A model generated the notes under the pieces. It searched no databases. It was not told the origin of the DNA and worked only from the letters and a program-made list of their open reading frames with translations. The position numbers and the translations under genes were made by a program. Shown here piece after piece: positions 28,305 through 35,999 of a DNA stretch of 64,000 nt. Origin of the DNA: an uncultured Eggerthellaceae bacterium (lineage in GTDB: Bacteria > Actinomycetota > Coriobacteriia > Coriobacteriales > Eggerthellaceae); assembly GCA_944320405.1 (NCBI GenBank), contig CALUHI010000012.1:82022-146021 (forward strand), read 5' to 3'. Numbering within the stretch: position 1 is the stretch's first letter; each line of letters opens with the position of its first letter.

Positions 28305-29378
28305 ATGGGTCTGCTTGGAGCCTTATTTGGAGGCGGGAAGAAAAAGAAGCCAACCATCCGCACAAAAGTCGAAATAATTGAGCATCAGCATGTTGCTCCG
28401 GACGAGCCCGAGCCGGTAGAAAAGCGGATAAAGTCTCTCAACCCCGGCCCGTCTGGACTTTACCCGCACGAGATTTTGATGCTCCACTATGCACAAGGCT
28501 ACAAAACCAGCATTCAGGAGTTTCAGGGGTTCTGGAGATACAAATACGGCGTAAGAGACCCCAAGGGCGTATTAACCTCGCTGATGCAGAGGGGCTATCT
28601 AAAAACCGGCGGTGCCCCAGAGGCGATGCGGAATGCGAAAATGGACGCTTTGAGGGATTGCTGCCGACAAGCAGGCCTCTCTCCCTCCGGAAAGAAAGAC
28701 ACCTTGATTGAACGGCTAGTAGAATCTGCCGATGCGTCCCTGCTCGAAGCAACGTTTTCTGACAAGTACTTTGCGCTTACGGAGCTCGGAGGGAAAGCTC
28801 TCGACGCCGAGGGATACATCCCGTATATCCATCTCAAGCCTATTGACGGCCTCGATATCTGGAATGTCGGCGGAATTGTAAATGCCGGACAAAGCCCCTT
28901 CTGGAGAGATGCGATGTGGGGCTATATGAACAAGGAGAGCATCGGATTTGCCTCGGCTGGAAACTACGGCCTTTATGCAAATATGCGGCTGCGGATGAGC
29001 GAGTTCGTAGAAGACGAGGGCAGAATCAAGGACGCTCTCAGGCTCGCCGTCGAGGTCGAGTGCATCGACCTAAACGGTGCAGTTAATGGCGGCGCGTGGG
29101 CCTATGTGGCGGACAAGATAGCCCCATACAAAGACTCTCTTGTTAAATCAGCACCCGGCATCATCAAACGAATTTTCAAGCTCGCAAAACAGGCCGACTA
29201 CAACGATGAGCGACTGGATGCGCTGATTCTGGAAATAGCTTCAAGACGGTCAACCCCGGTGCAAATCTTTACGCCAGAAGAGTGCGTACGGATAGTGCAT
29301 GCAGAAAAGGAAGGGAACACCGCCTTACTCGGAAGACTTTATTCGAAGGCCCAGAAACGGCTAAAGGGTGAAGCCTAG
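28305..29378 (+). CDS. SAP-domain-like protein between direct repeats
   Basis: About 357 residues from ATG 28305, five bases after GGGAGG; the ATG at 28302 is too close to it. A basic N-terminus (GGGKKKKPT) precedes a region with YKTSIQEFQGFWRYKYG. Residues ~110-145 (MDALRDCCRQAGLSPSGKKDTLIERL) fit a SAP motif, a small helix-turn-helix used for DNA binding. The rest is unfamiliar. The gene is less GC-rich and uses more A/T-ending codons than the chromosome, and it is bracketed by identical 58-bp repeats, so it looks separately acquired. A role in defence or element control is possible but unproven. Confidence 0.7.
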   Translation: MGLLGALFGGGKKKKPTIRTKVEIIEHQHVAPDEPEPVEKRIKSLNPGPSGLYPHEILMLHYAQGYKTSIQEFQGFWRYKYGVRDPKGVLTSLMQRGYLKTGGAPEAMRNAKMDALRDCCRQAGLSPSGKKDTLIERLVESADASLLEATFSDKYFALTELGGKALDAEGYIPYIHLKPIDGLDIWNVGGIVNAGQSPFWRDAMWGYMNKESIGFASAGNYGLYANMRLRMSEFVEDEGRIKDALRLAVEVECIDLNGAVNGGAWAYVADKIAPYKDSLVKSAPGIIKRIFKLAKQADYNDERLDALILEIASRRSTPVQIFTPEECVRIVHAEKEGNTALLGRLYSKAQKRLKGEA

Positions 29379-29379
29379 G

Positions 29380-29437
29380 CCGCGCAGATCGCAAAGACCT
29401 GTCGCGCATAGCGCGGCCGATCTTTGCGACCTCGCGG
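29380..29437. repeat. 58-bp direct repeat, right copy
   Basis: Starts two bases after the stop of the SAP-like gene and is identical to 28148-28205. It lies just before the stop of the primase gene, which is read from the other strand. Confidence 0.9.
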
Positions 29438-29444
29438 CACAATC

Positions 29445-31151
29445 CTAATCGTTCGCGCCCGCAGCGCCACTCGCTGGATGATTCGGAGCACCGTGGGGAG
29501 GGTTGCGGAGAAGCCCGAGATAACGCTCTTTGAGGTCGGGCATGGCGATGCGCCCGGGGTCGGAGCCGCGATACGCCATGTTCATCCACTCGCGCACGTT
29601 GTACTCGAGGATGAGGGGCTCGGGCCAGTCCATCTTGTTCGCGCTGCGCACGGTGTTGGGCGTGACCTCCCATTCGCCCAGCTCCGCCTCGAGCAGTTTC
29701 ACGTCCTTGACGAAGGCGTTCTTGGACTCCGGCCTACCGGAAGGGTTGAACCTCTCCATCCAGCGCCGGTACAGGTCGTACAGGAACTGCCACGGCAGCA
29801 GGTCCCACGATGCCTCAGGCAACACGTCCTCGAGGAACTGACGGACGGCATCGTTGTACCCCTTGAAGTCGGCGAGAAGCTCGCGACATGCCTTCGGCTC
29901 GTCCAGTTCGTAGTAGTCCGTCTCCGCGAGAACGTGGTACAGCACGTATTCGAGCACATCCCGCCTGTTGAGGTAATCGCTCTTGATGTACTTGCGCTCG
30001 CGCCCCTCGAACGACTTGTTCATGGGAACGACCAGCAGGCGCCGGTACATGGAATCGGTCTTATCGCGGAGCTTGGGAAGCTCGTTGATGCACTGAATCA
30101 TGAACCCGTTGAACTTGAGCGACACCGCATCCTTGAACTTCCGGTCGACGAGAAACGGGTCGCCCGTGATGATTGACTTCAGGGCGGCGGCATCGTCGAG
30201 GTAGGTGCCCGTGTCGTTCTCGTCGGTGATGATAGCGGAGACGCGGGTCAGCGGCTCGAGCATGAAGTTGTGCCCGAAGTCCTTGAGCTTGATGGAGGCG
30301 CACGCCTCCGGCCCGCAAAGGTTGCGGGCGAGCGTGCAGAACGTGCCCTTGCCGTTGTTCCCCCTCGTGGAGTACAGCCAGGCGCTCTTGTTCCAGCGGA
30401 CATTCGGACGGATGACCGCCCCGAGCAGCTGCCAGAGGAGGCGAACCGTCTCGGGGTCATCCGAGAGGGAGTCCATCCAAGACACCACGTCCCAATCGGT
30501 CCCGTCCTCGTCGTTGTGGATAACGGGGTTGCGCGCCCCGTCCACGTAGTCGACGTCTATCTTCGTGGTGAAAACGAAATCCGGGTCGAAGCCCAGCAGC
30601 ATCTTGTTCCCGTAGTCGTACACGCCGTTCTTCACGGGGACGAGGTCCGCATCCTGACAGCGCATCACCCTCGGGCACTCCGTCCGCAAGATCGTGACGA
30701 CCTCATCGATGCCTCGTTTTGTGATCGTCACGTTATAGCGGCGGATGAGGGCCCGGAGGTTGTCGCGCCTTATGTCGTAGCATCCGGCGAGCCGCCCCTC
30801 GGTCTGGTACACGCCAATCTCGTAGTTACCGTCCTCCTCCCTGTCCGAAAGGCAGATGAGCTTGGCATGGTGGACGTACTTGATGGCGAGCGCGACCTGA
30901 AGCGGCAGCAGCGTCTTGAGCTTGGAGAGGCGCTCGCTCGGCGGCTTCTGCTCGGGATAGGCCTCATTATTCGGCGCTCCCGCCGGGGCGCTCGGGTCGC
31001 GCGGGCCGAGGTTCCATGCCTCGATTGCGTTGTTCGTCGCCGAGAGCAGCTCTCGCTCGACGGTGAAGAACGGCGGCGGACAGTCCGCGTCGAGCCCGGA
31101 GAGGTAGTCCTCGCTCACGGTGTGGTATAGCTCGTTCGGGGTTAGTTCCAT
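29445..31151 (-). CDS. Phage/plasmid primase-helicase, P4/D5 type
   Basis: About 568 residues from the ATG at 31151, which follows AAGGAGGCAAG. The central part has a D5_N-like stretch (NGVYDYGNKMLLGFDPDFVF). It then shows a superfamily 3 helicase Walker A (TRGNNGKGTF near 262-271), and downstream DENDTGTYLDDAA and QCINELPKL, typical of P4/D5-type replicative helicases. The usual N-terminal primase catalytic motifs are not obvious, so it may be helicase-only. Such proteins start replication of satellites and integrative plasmids. A perfect 38-bp palindrome lies about 90 bp upstream of the start. Confidence 0.85.
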   Translation of the reverse strand: MELTPNELYHTVSEDYLSGLDADCPPPFFTVERELLSATNNAIEAWNLGPRDPSAPAGAPNNEAYPEQKPPSERLSKLKTLLPLQVALAIKYVHHAKLICLSDREEDGNYEIGVYQTEGRLAGCYDIRRDNLRALIRRYNVTITKRGIDEVVTILRTECPRVMRCQDADLVPVKNGVYDYGNKMLLGFDPDFVFTTKIDVDYVDGARNPVIHNDEDGTDWDVVSWMDSLSDDPETVRLLWQLLGAVIRPNVRWNKSAWLYSTRGNNGKGTFCTLARNLCGPEACASIKLKDFGHNFMLEPLTRVSAIITDENDTGTYLDDAAALKSIITGDPFLVDRKFKDAVSLKFNGFMIQCINELPKLRDKTDSMYRRLLVVPMNKSFEGRERKYIKSDYLNRRDVLEYVLYHVLAETDYYELDEPKACRELLADFKGYNDAVRQFLEDVLPEASWDLLPWQFLYDLYRRWMERFNPSGRPESKNAFVKDVKLLEAELGEWEVTPNTVRSANKMDWPEPLILEYNVREWMNMAYRGSDPGRIAMPDLKERYLGLLRNPPHGAPNHPASGAAGAND

Positions 31152-31241
31152 TCTTGCCTCCTTGAATCGAATTGGATTACGGGATTTGTACCGCCCGAAA
31201 ACAGGTGCGTAAAGGGGTGAATTTGCGCAAAACAGCAGGTC

Positions 31242-31279
31242 AGGGCCATATCTGTTCATATATGAACAGATATGGCCCT
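31242..31279. promoter_or_regulatory. Perfect 38-bp palindrome upstream of the primase-helicase gene
   Basis: Arms AGGGCCATATCTGTTCATA and its exact complement meet without a spacer at 31260/31261. It is AT-rich at the centre in a GC-rich setting. It may be an operator for the island's regulator or part of its replication origin. Confidence 0.6.
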
Positions 31280-32019
31280 ATGTGTTTTCCGTGACGCTCG
31301 GGGCCCGAGAGGCCGGGAGGGGCTTTGCCACCCCGCTATCCTTCCGTCCCTTGCCCTCCAAATCGGCCGTACAGGCAGGGCGAGAGACAGACGGTAGGGT
31401 CGGTAGGCCTCTTTCCAGATAAGACGAGAGCACAGGAGCTAGGCAATCCCACCGTGTACTTCATCTGTAATGCCTTGGCGGGAAGGGCTACCGAGGCTAC
31501 CGGGACAGCCCTGAGCCCCAAGTCTCAGGCGAAAAGGGTGCCGCCCGTTCTGTGGGCATGGCGGCAAGCGAGCAGCCATAGCGGCAACCAGACCTCGGCG
31601 GGGCCCTCTCGTCATAGAATTCGGGACTTCGTGTAGCTTCCGTGTACTTTTTTGCCCCAAAAGCAGGCTCGGCGAAGGCGGGGTGCCCGACCTCGCCCTG
31701 CCCGTCGGTCTCCCCGGCAAACGCCGATCAATCTTTGCGGATTGAGCGCCGTTTGACCATCGCCGCTCGTCGGGATACGTTCGTATTAGCCGTTTATGGC
31801 CGCGTGCAATGACGCCTCGATGCGTTATCACGGGATGCATGTGAGGCCGCCCATGGCCTCTTAAGAGATTGCCCGGGGAAGAGAGCCGCCCCACGCCGCG
31901 TCCGGCGCACCAAACCCGCGCGGGCCACGCAGGGCCATTTGACCGCCACAGGTCGGCTCGCGGAGCCACGAGCTCCGCACGCTGAGGAGCGCGGGCGCGC
32001 GTATCGTGCCCGATGGGCG
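31280..32019. other. 740-bp non-coding stretch between primase and excisionase genes
   Basis: No gene can be supported. The frames here lack ribosome binding sites and family resemblance. Its position between divergent replication and integration genes fits a control or origin region. Confidence 0.55.
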
Positions 32020-32074
32020 CGCCTCCCAGCTCGGCCGCACGCCGCAATCGTCGGCGTGCCTGACGCTGGGAGGC
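32020..32074 (+). promoter_or_regulatory. Hairpin that encloses the excisionase-gene ribosome binding site
   Basis: Outer arms CGCCTCCCAGC (32020-32030) and GCTGGGAGGCG (32064-32074) pair perfectly; an inner GCACGCCG / CGGCGTGC hairpin stacks inside. The 3' arm contains GGGAGG, the ribosome binding site of the next gene, and is followed by TTTTC. The structure could block translation or end transcription. Confidence 0.65.
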
Positions 32075-32080
32075 GTTTTC

Positions 32081-32347
32081 ATGACAAGGGTTGTGTACGT
32101 TCAGAATCACGACAAGGGAATCCTTCCTGAGAAGCAAATCGCGGTCACCAACGGAGCGGCCGCACGGATGCTCGGCATCAGCCCCCGCACGCTCTCCAAT
32201 TGGCGCGTGCAGGGTCGCGGGCCCAAGTACATAAAGGTCGGCTCCCACCGCTCTCCGGTGTTGTACCGCGTATGCGATATCGAGGCTTGGCTCGACTCCC
32301 ATCTGGTTGAAGGTGACGGCCAGACGAGCGCAGGCGCTCGTCGGTAG
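32081..32347 (+). CDS. Excisionase/AlpA-like helix-turn-helix protein
   Basis: An 88-residue protein from ATG 32081. It has one winged-helix motif of the MerR/AlpA type (TNGAAARMLGISPRTLSNWRVQGRGPKYIKVG), ending VLYRVCDIEAWLDSHL as in HTH_17 proteins. Small proteins of this kind beside a tyrosine integrase act as recombination directionality factors or satellite regulators. The integrase starts 31 bp later on the same strand. Its ribosome binding site is buried in a hairpin. Confidence 0.82.
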   Translation: MTRVVYVQNHDKGILPEKQIAVTNGAAARMLGISPRTLSNWRVQGRGPKYIKVGSHRSPVLYRVCDIEAWLDSHLVEGDGQTSAGARR

Positions 32348-32378
32348 ACAACGCGCAGCCAAAGAGAAAGGAGGCCCC

Positions 32379-33611
32379 ATGCCGCGCGTTGCACTCGAAC
32401 CGGGCCAGAACAGCATCGAGCGCGCCGCCATCGTCAAGACCGACGATGGCGGCTACCGGATGCAGTGGAGCGTACGCCTCATGAACGGGCGCATTCTAAG
32501 CAGGACCACCAAGGGGAAGTGTTCGAAAGGTGAGCTTCGCAGGCGCGCGCACGCCAAGGCTCAAGAGCTCATCACCACATCTGGAGGGGGCGTCTCCGTC
32601 TGGAGGGGCTCCTCCTCCATGAGCGACTTTATCCGTCAGGAAGTCTTACCGAGCATCGCCGCGACCGACGAGTCGGTTCTGCGCCCCCGAACGAAAAGCA
32701 GCTACAAGCGTGTCCTCGAGCTTTCCGCAGAAGCGCTCAAGGGATTCCGAATCGCGGATGCCGTGCGGCCGCGTAACCTCGAGGAAGCACTTGCTGGCAT
32801 TGCGAGCCGGAACGGGACCGCAACCGCGCGCCAGTGCTCCAAGACGATGAGCAAATACGTCTTGGAGCCGCTCGTGCGCGACGAAGTGATTGCGTACAAC
32901 CCGCTCAAGAGCTTCAAGCCGCGACTGCCGGAACACCGTGCCACAAACAAGGCTCCGGGCGGTCAGGCGCTCAGCCCCAGCGAGCGCGAGCGGGTCATTG
33001 TCTACCTGCTCTCCATCGACCCCACCGACGTTGCCCCACCTAAGAGGGGCCGCTATTCCGCCGAGGATAGGAGCAACCTGCGCCGCGCTGTTACGGAGAT
33101 CACGTTGCTTCAGGCAGCAACTGGTCTCCGCATCAACGAGGCGAGGACGCTCGCACGGGGGAACGTGGGCGAGAAGGACGGCCTGCTCACCATCACCGTC
33201 ACCGAAGAGACTTCGAAGACGCACAAGGGGCGCACAATCCCCGTGCTGGACGAGCGCGTTGCCGAGCGCGTACGGAAACGCCTCGAGGAGGCTGGGAAGG
33301 CACCAGATGCGCTCTTGTTCCCCGCTCCCGCCGCTCCCGGTAAAGAGTGGGACTTGAACAACGCCGAGCACGCCATCAAGAAGCTGTACCACGAGCTTGC
33401 CGATGCTTTGGACATTCCCCTCTTGAACGAGGTGTCCACTCACGTGTGGCGAGCCACGCTCAATACCGAGTGGCTGAACAAGGGAGTTCCGGAAATCCAG
33501 CGCGCGGCGTACTTCGGCCACAGCCCGGAGGTCAACAGGAGCTACTATACCGACCTCACCGACATCTCGCCTCTGGTGGAGATGCTTCGGCGTCCTGAAG
33601 GCGCAAAGTAA
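32379..33611 (+). CDS. Tyrosine recombinase (island integrase)
   Basis: A 410-residue integrase from ATG 32379 behind AAAGGAGG. Residues ~60-175 look like a SAM-like core-binding domain. The catalytic domain shows Arg in TGLRINEARTL near 250, Lys in SKTHKGRTIP, the HxxR box HVWRAT near 355, GHS near 381, and Tyr in RSYYTDL near 390. It is expected to recombine the tRNA-fMet 3' end with the island's att site. The gene ends inside a pair of candidate arm sites and lies 138 bp from the right att copy, the standard place for an integrase. Confidence 0.92.
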   Translation: MPRVALEPGQNSIERAAIVKTDDGGYRMQWSVRLMNGRILSRTTKGKCSKGELRRRAHAKAQELITTSGGGVSVWRGSSSMSDFIRQEVLPSIAATDESVLRPRTKSSYKRVLELSAEALKGFRIADAVRPRNLEEALAGIASRNGTATARQCSKTMSKYVLEPLVRDEVIAYNPLKSFKPRLPEHRATNKAPGGQALSPSERERVIVYLLSIDPTDVAPPKRGRYSAEDRSNLRRAVTEITLLQAATGLRINEARTLARGNVGEKDGLLTITVTEETSKTHKGRTIPVLDERVAERVRKRLEEAGKAPDALLFPAPAAPGKEWDLNNAEHAIKKLYHELADALDIPLLNEVSTHVWRATLNTEWLNKGVPEIQRAAYFGHSPEVNRSYYTDLTDISPLVEMLRRPEGAK

Positions 33612-33630
33612 TGAGTATGGTAATGAGTAT
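33607..33630. repeat. Candidate integrase arm sites, right end
   Basis: Tandem units AGTAATGAGTAT and GGTAATGAGTAT overlap the integrase stop codon. They match the pairs at 24270-24293 and 33855-33878. Confidence 0.6.
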
Positions 33631-33749
33631 CAGCGTGATTTACGGTGATTTATATGACCACAGAGCGTATCCGAATACCGCAAAATACGCATCATGAGCT
33701 GGGAGGATATAAAGGTTGACCTCGTGATACGAGAAGCGTCCCTCGCTTG

Positions 33750-33787
33750 CCCGGAGGTCGTTGGTTCGAATCCAGCCCCCGCGACCA
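33750..33787. repeat. Right attachment copy: tRNA 3'-end fragment
   Basis: It matches 34 of 38 bases of the tRNA-fMet 3' half (24164-24201); the last 13 bases are identical. One change in each arm of the T-stem is compensatory, so the fragment came from a working tRNA gene, not from random decay. No 5' half is present. Confidence 0.85.
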
Positions 33788-33795
33788 AAAACAAT

Positions 33796-33832
33796 CGCCT
33801 GAACTGGGAAAACAGTTCAGGCGTTTTTCTTT
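33796..33832 (+). terminator. Terminator after the right att copy
   Basis: An 11-bp stem (CGCCTGAACTG / CAGTTCAGGCG) with a GGAAAA loop and TTTTTCTTT tail. Its place relative to the tRNA end equals that of the terminator at the left junction, but the stem differs. Confidence 0.88.
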
Positions 33833-33854
33833 GCCAGGGGTCGAAAACACCCAA

Positions 33855-33878
33855 AGTAATAAGTATGGTAATAAGTTT
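33855..33878. repeat. Third pair of candidate arm sites, outside the island
   Basis: Units AGTAATAAGTAT and GGTAATAAGTTT lie 68 bp beyond the right att copy, the same layout (tRNA end, terminator, arm pair) as at the island's left end. This suggests the left end of a second element. Confidence 0.55.
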
Positions 33879-34509
33879 CAGCGAAAACCGATCGGAGTCC
33901 TGAACCTCCTCTATCCCCAATCCGGAACCGATTCTGATCTTTCCCGATCCAACCTCGCCCCGGCTCCGATTCCCCCTTCGTCCCTAACTGCTCCGGAGCC
34001 GTTTGGGTTCCGTTCCCATCTCACTCCTAGCCCTGCTACGTCCCCGCTCCGTTCTCGCTCTGCTTCGCCCAGTCCCCGTCCCATCCTCCGCCAAGACTTT
34101 CTCTTCGCCGGCAAGCCTCGCGCCTGTGCACCGATTCGGGGGTTGTGGACGTTTTCGGGGGCCCAAAGCAGAGAAAACCGGCTTTCGTGCGCGTTTTCGG
34201 GGGTTGTGGACTCCCGGGAAGAATGAAGCCGAAGGCAAGAAGGCCTCTGACCTGCGGTTTTCGTCAAAAGCGGAAAAGCGCGGCCGCGGCGCGTGCATGG
34301 AATCGGGGGAAATGGACGTATCAGGAGTCCACAGCGCCCGATTCCGTGCACGGAAGGGCTCAAATCGCGCCCGCTCGTCCACAACAGCCGGTTTCGTGCA
34401 CGCGTCGCGCGCGGTCTGGACGGCGTCCCGTGCACGGAAGGGTCTCGGCCGTGGTCCTCCTCTGAATCTTCTGGATGAGGGCCCGGCATGCTCGCGGCTG
34501 TTCCTGCAA
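33879..34509. other. Non-coding stretch, possibly the remnant of a second element
   Basis: No gene is supported. The 9-mer GTTGTGGAC occurs at 34142-34150 and 34202-34210, its complement at 34377-34385, and a one-off form at 34327-34335. CCGTGCACGGAAGGG is repeated at 34344-34358 and 34428-34442. Confidence 0.5.
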
Positions 34510-34542
34510 AATGAGAAAAAGTGACTGTCCCTTTTTCTCATT
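34510..34542. repeat. AATGAGAAAAAG-type palindrome, copy 1
   Basis: Arms AATGAGAAAAAG and CTTTTTCTCATT around a nine-base centre. Related copies lie at 53017, 57498 and 58542. Confidence 0.85.
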
Positions 34543-34669
34543 CCTTCCGATCCCCCTCGGGTTCACCCCGACGGATTTTCCTTCTGTTTCTAAGCTGGAG
34601 CCAATCTCGGAAACCGCAGATGAGGCGGTTGCCGGGAGCCGTTGCAAACAGCGTTGACAGGAGGATGAA

Positions 34670-35284
34670 ATGAAGGCGCTGAAAGACACTTTGAAGAAGA
34701 CGATGTGGGAACCCGTCACGGAGCCCGACCCCAAGCCCGGCCCCGACCCCGAGCCCAAGTCCGGCCCCGAGCCCGAGCCCGAACCCGATACGGGTCCCGA
34801 GCCCGGCGCGGACCCCAAGCGTCCCGATCACAGCCCCGCGTCCGAACCGCATCCCGGTCCGCACCACGGCCCGCACGCGCATCCCGGCCCTGGCGTCCAT
34901 GGCCACCATCCGGTGCCGCGCCCGCGCCGCAGTCGCGTGCTGCTTGACGAAGATTTCCTCGCAGAAAAGCTCGACGCCATTGGCGCCGCCCATCTGGCTG
35001 AAGAGATCGCAATCAAAGCGCCCGCCGAGGTCAAGCTGATGTTCGCCCGCGTCTGCGGCGTGCCCGCGACCATCCATGGGGCCGCAGACAAGCATCGCGC
35101 GGCCGCCGGTTGGGGCAACGCGCTGCTGACGCCCGATGCGATGGGACATCTGGCAAAGGCGCTCGACGCCGACCCCGATGCCGTCCGCGCCGAACTCGAG
35201 GGCGCGCCTCTGCACATGGCGGCGCTCGTTCTGGCGCTTTACGGCTACCGTGCGGATGCTCCCGTCGCCCCGGAGGGCGAGTAA
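34670..35284 (+). CDS. Pro/Glu- and His-rich protein with C-terminal helical domain, unknown function
   Basis: A 204-residue protein from ATG 34670, four bases after AGGAGG. Residues ~15-55 repeat Pro-Asp/Glu/Gly units, and ~55-85 is His/Pro-rich (HPGPHHGPHAHPGPGVHGHH), a possible metal-binding tract. Residues ~85-200 form a compact helical domain (LLDEDFLAEKLDAIGAAHLAEE onward) that I do not recognise. No signal peptide is seen. The next gene begins three bases after its stop, so they are cotranscribed. Confidence 0.72.
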   Translation: MKALKDTLKKTMWEPVTEPDPKPGPDPEPKSGPEPEPEPDTGPEPGADPKRPDHSPASEPHPGPHHGPHAHPGPGVHGHHPVPRPRRSRVLLDEDFLAEKLDAIGAAHLAEEIAIKAPAEVKLMFARVCGVPATIHGAADKHRAAAGWGNALLTPDAMGHLAKALDADPDAVRAELEGAPLHMAALVLALYGYRADAPVAPEGE

Positions 35285-35287
35285 GCC

Positions 35288-35860
35288 ATGTACGCAGATG
35301 CACTGATTCCCCAGATCGGCATCGGCGAGCTGGTATCCGTCGTTGATTCGGTGACGGTTCCGGCGGGGTCCGCCCTTCAGGGGGCGCTGCCGCAAACCAC
35401 GGCCCCGGCAATCCGTGAATGCCTGGAATGCTCCGCCGACACCCTTGCTGCGCGCGACTTCCGCAAGGTGTTTCTGATGCAGCCCGAGCTCGTGTTCATG
35501 GAGGCGCTGGCCAAGAGAGATTTCCGTGGTCAGTTGTATGTGTGCTTAGCGAACGACCTGGACGAACGCGATGCCGAACGCGTGTCGCGCAACGTCCCTG
35601 CCGGTTTAGACATCTCCTTCGTCCGCGAGGGCACCTACCCGCGCGATTTCTCGCCGCGCACCGACGCGCTGGTGGCGTTCGGCATCGCCCGCGCCCCCGG
35701 CGCCTGGTTGCCGGAAACCGAGGCTCGCCTGGCCAACTACTACGCCGACTTCACCGGCGAGAAGATCCTCGTTGACCTGAGCTGCGGAACCACAGCAGAA
35801 CGCCCCCTGCGGTGGAACAGCCTGGATCTTTCTCGCTGCTTCACCCAGATCTTCTTCTAG
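35288..35860 (+). CDS. Unknown 190-residue cytoplasmic protein
   Basis: It follows the His-rich gene by three bases. The protein is mixed alpha/beta with Cys residues in IRECLECSAD near 44-49, a core FRGQLYVCLANDLDERDAE, and a C-terminus ending SLDLSRCFTQIFF. No signal or membrane segment is seen, and I recognise no family. It is followed after 139 bp by a permease gene on the same strand. Tight linkage with its neighbour suggests that the two proteins work together. Confidence 0.7.
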   Translation: MYADALIPQIGIGELVSVVDSVTVPAGSALQGALPQTTAPAIRECLECSADTLAARDFRKVFLMQPELVFMEALAKRDFRGQLYVCLANDLDERDAERVSRNVPAGLDISFVREGTYPRDFSPRTDALVAFGIARAPGAWLPETEARLANYYADFTGEKILVDLSCGTTAERPLRWNSLDLSRCFTQIFF

Positions 35861-35999
35861 CAAGGCGGGGAAGGGGGAAGCCCCTGGCGTCCTCCGGCGC
35901 GCTCGCGCGGTGCGGGCGCGCCGGGGTCGAATCCCTTCCGATCCGCCACCCTTTTCGAACCGTTCAGCCCTTCACCCGTCCCCACGATTGGAGGTTTCG

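Noticed and set aside
28148..29437. Integron gene cassette with attC sites
   Set aside because: The flanking 58-bp repeats are about the size of attC and contain an inverted repeat, but they lack the conserved attC core ends, and no integron integrase is present.
33711..33787. A second complete tRNA at the right end of the island
   Set aside because: Only the 3' half (from the anticodon stem onward) matches. No 5' acceptor strand, D-arm or anticodon loop is present.
33911..34541. Minus-strand open frames after the island
   Set aside because: They lack ribosome binding sites, are Arg/Pro/Ser-rich, and one begins inside a palindromic repeat.
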